From NCBI GenBank assembly GCA_963693315.1, contig OY856186.1, forward strand, positions 300,190,910-300,254,909: 64,000 nt of DNA. The letters are read 5' to 3'. The notes beneath the pieces were generated by a model. The model saw nothing but the letters and a program-made list of their open reading frames with translations, did no database searches and was not told the DNA's origin. The position numbers and the translations under genes were made by a program. Positions 46,480-57,109 of the stretch are shown in pieces (position 1 is the first letter of the stretch; each line of letters begins with the position of its first letter). The DNA comes from Diogma glabrata (Eukaryota; Arthropoda; Insecta; Diptera; Cylindrotomidae).

Positions 46480-46640
46480 CTTAGAATGATGGCAATTCTT
46501 CACGAGGATGAAATTTCCCGTAACGAGCGAAGCGAGTGGAGGAAATCATTCGAGTGAAGGATTGCCATCATCCTATGCGAATACAAAATGCTATTTTATC
46601 CGCGACAGTAAAATATTTCGATTGATTTCCAGTTTGCCTG
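46480..46640. repeat. Hairpin with ACGAGCGAAGCGAGT core
   Basis: GATGGCAATTCTTCAC near 46488 pairs with GTGAAGGATTGCCATC near 46554, around the core AACGAGCGAAGCGAGTGGAG. It sits just inside the left arm and has no partner inside the right arm, so it may be a separate small insertion. Confidence 0.55.
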
Positions 46641-46753
46641 CTAAAGTTTTTGTCAGCATGTTAAAATATGTAAATCATAGATAGCATAGAAACAAAACAA
46701 TGACATAACGGAACCATTGCAATTCGTTATACGGACGTACAATTTTAAGAATT

Positions 46754-48345
46754 ATGGATAATTTGTGTTTTATATGTAAAAAGTCAGATTCGAAAGGTGA
46801 ATCATTAGTAAATGTAGTGCGTGGTATAAAAAATCTGAGAACTGCAAGTATCGAAAGAAACGACGGTCTTATTTTTTTTTTTTTTTTAATAAAATGTGAT
46901 GTGTAGTAGGCATTACAATATGTGCCACAACAACACATAAAAACCTTTTAAGACCAAGGTCCCACAACAACATACGTTCTAAGGATGTTAATGGACGCAA
47001 ACCTTTTTTTTTGTTTTTTTTTAATATTTTTTTGTTAAATAACGGATGACTAAACCATAAATCCTATCACATATAAAATATGACATAGGCCAATATTTCG
47101 TGATAGGATAGGGAAAATAAAAATAAAGTAAGAGATAAAAGGCAAATATGTTTTACAAATTTGCAGGAACAAAACTAAAATTGGTTTGCCAATAGTCAAG
47201 CTAACGGCATAATCCTTGATTATGGGACGCAGTATATTTTTCAATGATTAAAGCACAGATATAAAGTTATATGAAGGCTCGTTTCTTCGAGCAAGCTACA
47301 GCGTTCCAGCATCAAGGAATACTCATTAGCTAAGATTGAGAGTGCTACCGTTGACTGAATACAGTTCATCCGCCAGCACCCCTAAGATATCACCTTGGCT
47401 AGTGATATCTCACTGCTATTGCCAGTGGTATGTGATATCTCAAGTTAACTCATATGCCAATAGCAGGGACTGGAGTACGCTGGGTTGTCACACCCGTGGA
47501 TCAAAAAATAGAAAAAAATTAACAAATTAATAAAAACTGATCCCTCCATGCGTACAGATTAATTAATTATTTAAAAACCGTAACCTCTGTACAAGTGCAT
47601 GAAAAGTGCCGAACTGTTTACATTAGCAAAAATTGTATAAGTGCAGCAAAACGGCGACTAGAACAAGACGAAACTACAGCTTCTCCAACTGTACCGCATA
47701 AAAGACTGATTGAAGTGTTTGATTTCAAGAAGCAGTGTTTATTTTGTGGTGAAATATCTGACGAGGGCGCAGAAACAAAGAAAAAAGAAAAGTATAGACG
47801 CAAGATAAGTACAGTGAGTACTTTTGAGTTTAAAGACAACGTGATAAAAAAAGCACAAGAACATAGTGATACTTTCGCAGAATTGGTGAAAAATCGTACA
47901 TTTTTTCAATATGATTTAGTTGCTGCTGCAGCTAAATACCATGCTATTTGTTATACAAATTTCTTCACTAATAAAGTATCATTTTCTCATCCGAAACTTC
48001 GACAAGATAATCAAGTTTCAGAAGCTATGATAGAGATTTTCAATTACATAGAAAATAATTAACGAGGAGGAATTGATTAACACAATATTTTGCAACTGCA
48101 AGAATGGTTGCGGTTCGCGATGTGGATGCAGGAAAGCAGGGTTGCAGTGCTCTTTAGCTTGCGGGCAGTGTAATGGGCAAGCTTGTCTTAATGCTTCACC
48201 ATATCAGAGTGATATCAATGAAGACGGTACTTTTGATCCCGAAATCCTGGAAGAACAGACAAATGACGTTGAAGACGAGAACACAGAGGAATTTGAAACT
48301 TTACAGCGACTGGAAGACAATGATGAAGAAGAAGAAGAAAATTGA
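46754..48345 (+). pseudogene. Split CXC-domain transposon gene
   Basis: ATG 46754 opens MDNLCFICKKSDSKGESLVN and NLRTASIERNDGL, where mini-LINE-A is inserted (46870-47548). Reading resumes RLINYLKTVTSVQVHEKCRT and continues to 48062 (QCLFCGEISDEGAET ... NRTFFQYDLVAAAAKYHAIC). CxxC pairs in FICKK and CLFCGE suggest zinc binding. A stop and frame change follow; 48073-48345 then gives FCNCKNGCGSRCGCRKAGLQ and CSLACGQCNGQACLN, a Tesmin/TSO1-like CXC domain, and an acidic tail (EEEEEN). This architecture is familiar from uncharacterised multicopy insect proteins. The central region, where a catalytic core would be expected, is missing, so this is an internally deleted, non-autonomous copy. Confidence 0.7.
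46870..47548 (-). mobile_element. Mini-LINE-A copy 2, inserted in the CXC gene
   Basis: A T-run at 46870-46885, then the LINE-A 3' end (TGTGCCACAACAACACATAA, GGTCCCACAACAAC), the same junction GTTAATGGACGCAAAC (46987-47002) as the copy at 42717-43335, then 5' UTR sequence (CGCCAGCACCCCTAAGATAT, GGAGTACGCTGGGTTGTCAC) to GATCCCTCC at 47548. No coding capacity. A clean target duplication is not visible. Confidence 0.82.
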
Positions 48346-49159
48346 AATTAGAATTTGTAGTTTTTTTTATTATTATTATTCAATTTTTAAATTTCAACGT
48401 TCATATATGTATGGAACGGAATTTTTCAATAAAAACATTAATTAAAAATTTAATTCTTTTCTTTTTATTTAGTTAGGAAGTAATTATATTAGAATTTAAA
48501 AAAAAATAATTAAAGTATTTCCCTTAATAACTTTATAATTATACGAGTAGGTAAGTGTTATTAAATGAATAGATACTGAATTATGGAAAAAAATATTAAC
48601 TATAACGTAATAGTTAATAAAAAATGCAAATTATTTAGAATCATATATTTATCAATAATTTATAAACTTTATACAGCATGTTTTAAATCGAGACTACAGG
48701 TTGACCTCGAATGATACTCTAAATAGTTAAACACTGCGCGCGCTCTGCTCTCTATCTCAAAAATGGTTCAATATATAAAAAAATGTTTAAACAAAAGTTG
48801 TAGAGAATTTAATCCTCTACAATATTTATTATATATAGAAATAGCATAAAGCCCATAGGAAACGAGATATTTGCAATAAATGTGTATAAAATCGATCTTT
48901 TTACCTTTGACCTTGGACTATCTGTAGACGCGAACACCCTACGATAAGTAGGTTTTGAGACAAGATTTAGGGTACCAAAATAAAGGTTTATACAAGTTTA
49001 CAGCCGACTATCTCTCATTCCGAGATTCTTGCCTTTATTTGACTAATTTTCCTGGACTATAAGTTTTCTACGCTAATATCTCAAATAGCTTAAAGAAATA
49101 ATTTTTTTAGTTTAATTCTAAAGAATGTCCTGGTTTTTCAAGCCATTAAGCTAGGTTAG

Positions 49160-49693
49160 CTGATGTATGGAACAACGATAACATACCAACCAAATGGAAA
49201 GAGGGTTTACCATAACAATTCCATGGAAAGGTGATCTAAGAGAATGCATAGAACTGGAGAGTTATGTCTCTGCTTAACACCTCATTGAAAATGCTAGCGA
49301 TGAACATTCTCGATAGAATATCTCCATCAATCAATATGCAACTAAGAACCACAAGTCAGCTTTAGACCAGGTAGAAACTGTACCGATCATATCAACACAA
49401 TCCGTATCATCATAGAGCAATCAAGTGAATGGAACTCACCTCTGTTTCTCCTCTTCGTTTACTTCGAACGCGTCATCGACCCAATTAACAAAAGCGCGAT
49501 ATGGAAGGCAATGTCAAATGAACATCCTAAAGTAAATAATTGATCTAATCAAGGAAATGTATTAGGATGCCGAAACAGAATATAAATTAAAGGATCGCAT
49601 AGTGATAAATACTACAACCACCGTGGAGTGAGATAAGGCTGTGTACTATCCACTACTCCTAATAGTACTAGATAGTATCATGTGAAAGGCACC
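49160..49693 (+). pseudogene. Relic of a fifth LINE family (LINE-G), RT part
   Basis: Highly mutated + strand RT. Readable blocks: IPTKWKEGLP, LNTSLKMLAMNILDRISPS, then PLFLLFVYFERVIDPINKSA followed by IWKAM (motif A, 49441-49510), and GVR-stop-GCVLS (motif B, near 49630). Many stops. It is cut off at about 49693 by repeat F and continues at about 54716. Confidence 0.7.
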
Positions 49694-50936
49694 CAGTAAT
49701 GCAGAAATGGGCGAGTACTGGCAACCACGACTGGGCCATTAAAATAATTTTACTGGATGATAACTTCGGACAATAAATGGTTTCCATTCATGGGCCAGAG
49801 AAAAAACAACAGCAATGGCCCATACAAGCTTGTACAGTTGGCCTAGTAACGGGCCAATAATGATGACCAGCATTGTAGTAATGACCAAATACTGGGAACC
49901 ATGACTGGGCCGTTAAAATATACATTATTATCATATGTAAATTTAAATAAATTAAATACAAACTAATTTAAAATAAAATAAAAAAGATGGGAAAAAATTC
50001 AAAACTCCCCATTCAACTGGTTCAGTTGCAAGTAAATGACTATGGTGGCAACTCATAATTTGTAATATAGTATGTATGTATATTTAAACGTGATTATCGA
50101 CTTAACTACCAAATTATATTACAGATAGTCCCATACAAGGTTGTACAACTGGTCCAGTAATGGTCCATTACTGGCAGCCAGTAATGCAGCAATGGGCGAG
50201 TACTGGCAACCATGACTGGGCCATTAAAATAATTTTACTGGATGATAACCTCGGACAATAAATGGTTGCCATTCATGGGCCAGAGAAAAAATAACAGCAA
50301 TGGCCCATACAAGGTTGTAGTTGGCCTAGTAACGGGCCAATAATGATGACCAGCATTGTAGTAATGACCAAGTATTAATGACCATGACTGGGCCGTTAAA
50401 AGAAATATACATTTTTATCATATGTAAATTTAAATAAATTAGATACAAACTAACTTAAAATAAAATAAAAATGACGGAAAAATCAAAACGCCCCATACAA
50501 CTGGTTCAGTTGCAAATAGGCTGAGTAATGGCAAACATAACTGTCAGTACTCCGCCATTAAAAAAAATATTAAATAATATTTTCATACATCAATTTAAAT
50601 AAATTATTTACAAAATAATTAAAATAAAATAGAAATGAAAATAAATTAAAACATATACCAACCTTTTCTATATTATCATAGTCTTTCAACCGACAAGGCG
50701 GTAACTAAACTATATGTGAAATTGTTCAAACTATGTATTTCTAAAAGGGATAATACTCTAGTGAATAATTGAAATTGTTGAGTCGGAGTGTCGTGAATAA
50801 TCCATAATATATGTTTTAAATATTTTTAATAATTACAAAAACACCAATTTTTATTCACTTATTTTTTATTAACGACCGGTTTCGATTTTCAAAAAATCAT
50901 CATCGACAGGCTTGGCCATTCAAAGGTAACAATATT
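49694..50936. repeat. Repeat F with a 485-bp tandem duplication
   Basis: CAGTAATGCAG(A/C)AATGGGCG starts at 49694 and again at 50179. Each unit contains GGATGATAAC(T/C)TCGGACAATA, a run of GGGCCA-type motifs and an AT-rich tail. Further partial units reach 50640, followed by AATTGTTCAAACTATGTATT, which also occurs near 63185. It is related to blocks at 57110-57420, 61890-62240 and 63260-63345. Non-coding; class unknown. Interrupted by LINE-A at 50937. Confidence 0.7.
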
Positions 50937-51014
50937 TTTTTTTTTTTTTTTTTTAATAAAATGTGTTGTGTAATAGGGTTTAGAATATGTGTCACAACAA
51001 CACATAAATACCTT

Positions 51015-54000
51015 TTAAGACCTAGGTCTAGACCTGGGTCCCACAACAACTGGCGTTCTGAGGTGTAGATTAACGCTTTTTTTAAACATCTGTGGGTTGA
51101 AGCCACCTGAGACTAAGTGTTCCGGCAAACTATTCCATTTGTACGCAGTTCGGACAAAGAAGTCTCTCTGCGATCTGCCAGTATGACAGCGCGGGATCTT
51201 TACCGTTTCACTGGTTGCGGCAGCCGATTGCCGAGTGGAACGGGGGTAAGAATAAGTTTGAGGCATGATGCCGCTGATTTCATCTGAGCACTGCTGATGA
51301 CGATATTTGTAAAAAACAACGAGGTCAGCAACAGTGCGACGATGTTGTAGGGAATCAAGTTGTGATGTCAAAGTTCGATCACCTACAATTCGTATAGCTC
51401 GCTTTTGAACAGAGTCCAAGAGGGCCAAGATGGAAACAGAGGCAGCACCCCAAACTTGACAGCAGTACTCCATACAGGGACGAATATAGGACTTATAAAC
51501 ATGGAGCAATTGGTATGGAGTGAAAAATTTTTTGCATCTATTTAGGAGGCCGAGTTTTTTAGACGCGCTTTTTGCCATCGCCATTACATGATCGTTCCAG
51601 AGTAGGTCATTTGAAACTGTGACACCCAATAAACGAATGTTTTTACATTCACCTATTGGTTCATCACACATACTAAATAAAATATCTTTGGGGAACTCGG
51701 TCTTTAATCTGGAAACAATCAACAGCTGTGTTTTGGTGGAGTTGAAATTGACAAGGTTTTGGTCACCCCAGTCGGCGACTTTATTCAGGTCTTTGTTCAC
51801 GTTTATGGCAGCGTCTCTCCGGGCAGGATTAATTCGTTCGTGCATTTTACCTTTTGAAGGAAGGGGCTCGAACGACTTGTGCAGAGTACTATCATCTGCA
51901 AAACTATTTATTGGGTTGCTGGTGATTTTCAACAATTCGTTGATATAAATCAAAAATAGGGTTGGGGACAATACTGAGCCTTGGGGTACACCAGCGTTAA
52001 TTAGTTTAGACTCAGAAGAATATCCGTCTAAGGTTACCGAAATGTATCGGTCGGATAGAAAATTTTGAATCAGCTTCACAACATTGGGATGAAAACCGTA
52101 CGCAACGAGCTTGTTGATTAAGTTGGCATGCCAGACTCGATCGAATGCCTTGGAGATGTCTAAAGCGATAACGTATGTTTCACCACCTTTATCAAGTATG
52201 CTGTTCCAACAATGCGCTACATAGTTTAATAGATCGGTAGTTGATCTTTTGTTTCGAAAACCGTATTGGCTGTCGGATATTAAATGATGTTCTTCCAGAA
52301 ATTTTGAAATATGTGTATTAATATAATGCTCATAGACTTTGGATAGGACCGATAGTAAAGCTATTGGCCTATAATTTGAGATATCGGATCTTGGTCCCTT
52401 TTTGGGGGCGGGCTGGACATTTGCCAACTTCCAGCACGAGGGAAATATACCAGATTTGTAGGATTGGTAGAATATTTTAGTTAAAGTTGGTGCAAGTTCT
52501 TTGGAAAAGGTTTTTAAAATAATGGGTGGAATATTGTCCATTCCTGATGCTTTGTTGATGTTTAACCCCTTTAAAAGTTTAGCGACTATTTTGGGTTTGA
52601 AGTGAAGTTCATTCATATTAACTCCTGAAGACTGGATTTGGGGTATTTCTTTAGGAGTTTCCAAAACAGTGGAGTTCAGAGCAAAGCGTTCAGCGAACAA
52701 GTTAGCTTTTCTTGCGGGATCATTGACGATTAAATCACCATCAATAATAGGGGGAATAGAAAATTTTGTACCAGAATTTAAAGAATTAATGGCACTGTAG
52801 AAACTCTTGTCAGAAACAGACATAGACGTAAGTTTTGAGGCTTTCGCTCTGTCAATTTCGGACTTTTCGTTTGAGATAATCTGATTAGATATTTTGTTGG
52901 CCTTTAGATATTGGGATCGATTAGTGGGAGTTTTGTTATGAATCCAAATATTAAATGATCTACGTTTGTTTCTAAGTGCCGTTTTGGCAGCTTTCGAATA
53001 CAAGTATTTTTGTTTGGGTTTTACTATGGAGAAAGGGACAAATTTATTTATAGCAAATTGGATGGTTTCTGTAAAGTTTTGAGCAGAAACATTTACATTG
53101 TCAGTGTAAAAACAATGACGGTCGAAAGGGAAACCATGGAAAAAATTTTGAAGACCACTCTTATCCATTTTTGAGTAGTGAAATATTTTACGGGGTTTGG
53201 GAGCTGTAGTTTTAAGTAAATCAGTTTTGATAACTGATGAGATTAAATAATGATCAGAATTTCCAATACTACCTTTCGCAACATCGACACTCGTAATATC
53301 TGGCATTGTGGTAAGATAGAGATCTAGTAGAAAACTATTATCACCGCCATTACGGGGAGTGAAAGTCGGGCTTTTTACAATTTGGAATAGGCCCTGAGAC
53401 GCGGCAAAAATTTCTGCCAGTTTTCCACTATTGTCAACATCGTCGGTCGATTTGGAGAATTCCAACCATGATTTGTTGTGGACGTTGAAGTCACCGGTAA
53501 CGATAACTTCACAATTAGGGGACTTTGCTCTAATCTCGTCCATAATTTTTGTCAGTATATTAAAAAAGTTTGGGTTACGTTTGTTGGGGGACCGGTATAA
53601 AGCTATTGTAAAAAAAGTCATTTCTGGAAGACAAATCTTTAAAACCATTGTATTGAAGCCGTCACCGTGTAGTTCAAAATTTGGAAAGCGCGTGTACGCA
53701 ACACTCTCATGAATGAATGCGCATACGCCCTGATGGAGTTTGAAAGCTGATTCGAGCCTATATTTGGAATTAAGCGATTCTATAAAGAGAAAATTTTCAG
53801 AAACTTGTGTTTCTGTAAGGAATAGAATGTTCGGTTTGTCGTGCTCAAGATGATGTTGCACGTGGTCATGGTTAGCGTTCAATCCGCAGATGTTTTGAAC
53901 ATGTATTTTAAAATTTTTTATTGATTCATATATGTTTTGTCCCTGCAAATTCCGTGGACATGCCGCTTTATGGGCGGGTGGATTGCGCAAATTTGCTTTA

Positions 54001-54038
54001 CCACTTGCAGACTTATTTTTTTTCGGTTGTACTGCCAT
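51015..54038 (-). CDS. LINE-A endonuclease-reverse transcriptase, 1007 aa
   Basis: Intact retrotransposon protein. It would nick target DNA and copy the element RNA by target-primed reverse transcription. A basic N-terminus (about 30 residues, rich in Lys/Asn/Pro) has no CCHC motifs. The AP-endonuclease is at residues 45-270: LFLTETQ (72-78, catalytic Glu), YRSPN, TGDFNVHNKSWL (GDFN 182-185), NSDHYLISS (SDH 261-263). The RT is at about 535-780: NYRPIALLSVLSKVYE, QYGFRNKRSTTDLL, IALDISKAFDRVWH (motif A Asp near 627), GVPQGSVLSP (683-692), SFADDST (FADD 713-716), LLGVTVSNDLLW. No RNase H follows. The layout is consistent with the Jockey/CR1-like assemblage; the exact clade is not assigned. The Met at 54038 is the only reasonable start; its upstream frame is closed in the 5' UTR. 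All catalytic residues are present, so recent activity is plausible. Confidence 0.95.
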   Translation of the reverse strand: MAVQPKKNKSASGKANLRNPPAHKAACPRNLQGQNIYESIKNFKIHVQNICGLNANHDHVQHHLEHDKPNILFLTETQVSENFLFIESLNSKYRLESAFKLHQGVCAFIHESVAYTRFPNFELHGDGFNTMVLKICLPEMTFFTIALYRSPNKRNPNFFNILTKIMDEIRAKSPNCEVIVTGDFNVHNKSWLEFSKSTDDVDNSGKLAEIFAASQGLFQIVKSPTFTPRNGGDNSFLLDLYLTTMPDITSVDVAKGSIGNSDHYLISSVIKTDLLKTTAPKPRKIFHYSKMDKSGLQNFFHGFPFDRHCFYTDNVNVSAQNFTETIQFAINKFVPFSIVKPKQKYLYSKAAKTALRNKRRSFNIWIHNKTPTNRSQYLKANKISNQIISNEKSEIDRAKASKLTSMSVSDKSFYSAINSLNSGTKFSIPPIIDGDLIVNDPARKANLFAERFALNSTVLETPKEIPQIQSSGVNMNELHFKPKIVAKLLKGLNINKASGMDNIPPIILKTFSKELAPTLTKIFYQSYKSGIFPSCWKLANVQPAPKKGPRSDISNYRPIALLSVLSKVYEHYINTHISKFLEEHHLISDSQYGFRNKRSTTDLLNYVAHCWNSILDKGGETYVIALDISKAFDRVWHANLINKLVAYGFHPNVVKLIQNFLSDRYISVTLDGYSSESKLINAGVPQGSVLSPTLFLIYINELLKITSNPINSFADDSTLHKSFEPLPSKGKMHERINPARRDAAINVNKDLNKVADWGDQNLVNFNSTKTQLLIVSRLKTEFPKDILFSMCDEPIGECKNIRLLGVTVSNDLLWNDHVMAMAKSASKKLGLLNRCKKFFTPYQLLHVYKSYIRPCMEYCCQVWGAASVSILALLDSVQKRAIRIVGDRTLTSQLDSLQHRRTVADLVVFYKYRHQQCSDEISGIMPQTYSYPRSTRQSAAATSETVKIPRCHTGRSQRDFFVRTAYKWNSLPEHLVSGGFNPQMFKKSVNLHLRTPVVVGPRSRPRS

Positions 54039-54575
54039 ATATATATCAAAATGTTTATTTTATTTTTTTGTGTTTTATTTTAAAATGCATAACTAAGTAA
54101 AAAATCCTATCATACTACAAAATATGACATATGCCAATATTTCATGATAAGATGAAGAAATAATAACAAAATAATAAGTGAAAAACAAATTGTGAGAAAT
54201 TTGCAGAAAACAAAACAAAACTAAATGCCAATAATCCAGCTGATGCAGCGCACCCCAGACGCACCGCCCACCACCTCAATCGAGGCACAAAGCCCACACA
54301 TAACTACGTGTTGGTTCGATTCCTCGGAAGAGCTAATGAGCGGTACCGCTACGGAACGCTGCCCAGCTAAGACTGGAAGTGCTGCCGTTGACTAATTAAA
54401 GTTCGTCCGCCAGCACCCTAAGATATCATCTTGGCTAATGACATCTCCTGCCATTGCCAGTGGTATGTGATATCTCACGCTAACTCATATGTCAATGGCA
54501 GGGACTGGAGTACGCAGGGTAGTCAGACCCGTAGATCAACATTGATCATAATCGATCAAAATCGATCCCTCCTGC
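54039..54575 (-). other. LINE-A 5' UTR
   Basis: Non-coding leader of the intact copy. Two blocks (AATATGACAT-GCCAATATT and GCCATTGCCAGTGGTATGTG to GGAGTACGCAGGGT) are retained in both mini-LINE copies. The middle 54242-54366 is absent from them and contains GGTTCGATTCC on the + strand, which resembles a pol III B box but faces away from the ORF. The actual promoter is unknown. Confidence 0.65.
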
Positions 54576-54589
54576 GGGAGCATATACTG

Positions 54590-54715
54590 GCTTTTTTCTG
54601 TAAACCAAAGATCGGCCGATGAATGGTACTAGTATTGGCCCAATAACAATAGCCAAGTACTGTTAACCATTAATGGGCCAGTGCTTGGCCGTATGTCAAT
54701 GTCTGGCAAAACCTA
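54590..54715. repeat. Repeat F fragment on the far side of LINE-A
   Basis: GATCGGCCGATGAATGGTAC ... TTGGCCCAATAACAATAGCC matches 63268-63315 (GATCGGCCAATTTATGGTTG ... CTGGCCCAATAACAATCGCC), which there directly follows the ATTGTTCAAACTAT block. LINE-A therefore sits inside repeat F. Confidence 0.6.
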
Positions 54716-54860
54716 CTTGGGTACTGCTGTATGGATGTGAAATATGGAAACATACAAGAAAGATCACAAACCAACTACAGGTTTTTGTGAACATGGCTGA
54801 GACGACTGATTGAATGCTTCTGGCAAAACACCATCAGTAATTAGGAGCTTCTACGATAAA
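54716..54860 (+). pseudogene. LINE-G relic, C-terminal block
   Basis: Reads VLLYGCEIWKHTRKITNQLQ and VFVN before a stop, then an out-of-frame remainder (LNASGKTPSV). LLYGCEIWK and ITNQLQVFVN are typical of the region after the RT palm in RTE/R4-like LINE proteins. It is collinear and co-oriented with 49160-49693. Confidence 0.65.
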
Positions 54861-56463
54861 CATGGCCGGCCGGCAGGCAGAAAGACATACATTTTTTTTG
54901 CTTGTTTAGAATCAGTAGGTCCTACAACATCGAGAAATGCCAAAAAAGTCGGAGCAAGAATTTCACTTTTGGCTCATGAATGCAATACTTAGGTTTTTTT
55001 CAAAACCGAAGTAATATTAAATAATATTTCAATGAAAATTTTTCTTTAAACTTGCAAAATCAAAAAAAACTATGCCAGTTAACTAATTTATAACACAAAA
55101 TTATAAATATGTACACAGAGAGTGTGACTAAGCATATTTTAAATAGATTTTTAAAACAAAACAAAATAAAAAATGGAAATACATACTAATATTCACAATA
55201 TCAAGTCAATTTTCATGTTTTATTTATAAAATTAAATTTGTGCTACGTGTGCACTGTAACGCCAGATAAATTAAGTTTTGTTTATCAAAATTTAAAACTA
55301 AACAAAATAATAAATCTAAACAACTGTAGCTAGTTGTTTACATTTGATAACATTTTAACTTAGAAAATAACGGTGATTATGGTTTGATAATCAGTTATCT
55401 AATGTCTGGTGGGTTGTTGGAAATGATTGCAGTTTGTTTAAAACGTTTGATTTTGGAGGCCATTGCATTTTATCCAAGAGTCAAAATAAGAGTATCTAAA
55501 ATTCTGTTTATCATAAAATTAAAATTTAAACTTATACTAGCAAAATACTATCTGTCTTAAAGTCGGCGACTGTCAAATGAGTTGAACATTTCTTTGAAAT
55601 TTATTGTTTATCGAGAATTTGTAATCTTATATCGCTTTTGTTCAACTTAACAAGAATATTGAAAAATATTTTATTTGTGGTATTTTGTTTTTACGACATT
55701 ACTAATCGATAAATGCGCTTTGTCGATAAATGTAGTTCCCTTTGGTTCGTAGAACACGCGGGACGATCGTAGAACATTACATTTTTGGAGGATCGACCTA
55801 ATTCGTGTATTTTTAGGCGGTTCGAGTATTTTTGGGCGGTCCTTTTTTTTTGCAATTTTTACAACTTACGGATCCAAAACACAAGAACGACACTGGAAAT
55901 TAGGATCAGAACTCCAACTTAAAAACAGAATTACTACTACTGATTAGTTTATAACCGCAGCATGTACATAATGTGCAGACCTATATGTTGTAAAATTAAA
56001 ATTGATATATTTTATATAAAGTACTTTTCAATAACTCGTATTTCTGCTCTCCAAAGATCATTGAATTATCTCTTTTTTTAATTTATTGGCTTAACCCTTT
56101 CTTACCCCTCGTTGATAGCTAGTTAAATATTTCTTTTGGTTTTGGAAAAGCATATAATTTATAAAAACTTAGTTGTTCAAATCGTGTTTATAAAAATAAA
56201 ATACTGCATTTATAGTTTTAGGCATTTTAAAGATTCGTCTTTCATAGATTCGGCATATTAAAGATTCGGCATATTAAAGATCCGCTGCTGGTATTAAATA
56301 TAACAATACATATCTTTTCATATCATCCCTATAAATGTAGCTTTTCTTATTTACATTGACTTCAAAAACGACAACATATAAGATTATTTAACGATTTCTG
56401 ATTCAGCATTTGATGATGACCATATATTTTATATTATATACATCGTTTATATATTTTATACAT
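54861..56463. other. AT-rich stretch, no gene
   Basis: No recognisable coding region. Near 56240-56285 an ATTCGGCATATTAAAG unit is repeated two to three times in tandem. Confidence 0.4.
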
Positions 56464-57109
56464 CGTTTTATACTTCGCCTGTCCTAGACGAGCTCGCCAA
56501 CTTTTGTATCTGCTATTTTTCTCGATGCGGCCGCTTTTTCGTTCGGGAAACGCCAAAACATTACGATGGTCCGAAGATCTTGTAAATTTACTACCAAAAT
56601 TTTGTTTTTTTATTAATGGGGCCGGAAATTTATTTTAGAAAACGAGAGTAACCTTGTCCGACAAAAATTAGTCTCCTATTGTTCGAGTCCGACAACCCAA
56701 ACATGCCAAAAAAATCAACGTTCGGACTCAATAATAGGAGCAATATTTCTCGGGCAATCGTAATGTTTCGGTATTTGTCGAACAAAAACGCGGCCGAATC
56801 GAGAAAAATGGGCAGATACAAAAGTTGTGGGACTCGTCAAGGACAAGCGCCTCATGAAGTATAACATATTTCGTAATCATCAATTGAAACCGGCGAGGGC
56901 CTGGTGACTATGTTATATACTTAAGGAATACTGTCATTATCAAAACACCGTTGCTTGAGCTCATTTGCATAATGCATTCAATCTTGTAGAGTTATTGAGT
57001 TATTGAGTTGGAGATTAAACATTGTAGTTGGACACGGAACATTTTTGCTTACTTAAACTCCTTGTAATGCAAAATTTCCAGAAATGTAAAAAATGTAGAT
57101 TTAACAGGA

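Larger units (their letters stand above)
45923..49060. mobile_element. Long-TIR DNA element 2 (about 3.1 kb)
   Basis: The ends TAGTCCAGGAA (45923) and TTCCTGGACTA (49060) are inverse, and after a short non-matching stretch the arms pair from CGGAATGAGAGATAGTCGGC (45952) inward to about 46465, against about 48535-49023. They share CTACTTATCGTAGGGTGT, CGCGC-AGAG and TTACCTACTCGTGTAATTAT blocks. A decayed + strand gene with a CXC domain lies between them and is split by a mini-LINE-A. Flanking TA on both sides is compatible with a TA target duplication. The superfamily is not assigned. Confidence 0.8.
50937..54575 (-). mobile_element. LINE-A, full-length copy with intact ORF
   Basis: Runs from a T-run at 50937-50954 (poly-A tail) to about 54575, where GATCCCTCC marks the same 5' edge as in the mini-LINE copy ending at 47548. 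It has a 5' UTR of about 540 bp, one 1007-aa ORF, and a 3' UTR of about 60-80 bp. No obvious target duplication can be read at the two edges. Among all LINE copies in the window this is the only one with an undamaged frame. Confidence 0.92.

Noticed and set aside
54300..54320. GGTTCGATTCC as a tRNA or tRNA-derived SINE B box.
   Set aside because: No matching A box, acceptor stem or cloverleaf, and it faces opposite to the LINE-A leader that contains it.
50937..54575. Target-site duplication of the intact LINE-A.
   Set aside because: I compared the sequence before the T-run at 50937 with that after 54575 and found no convincing repeat, so none is reported.
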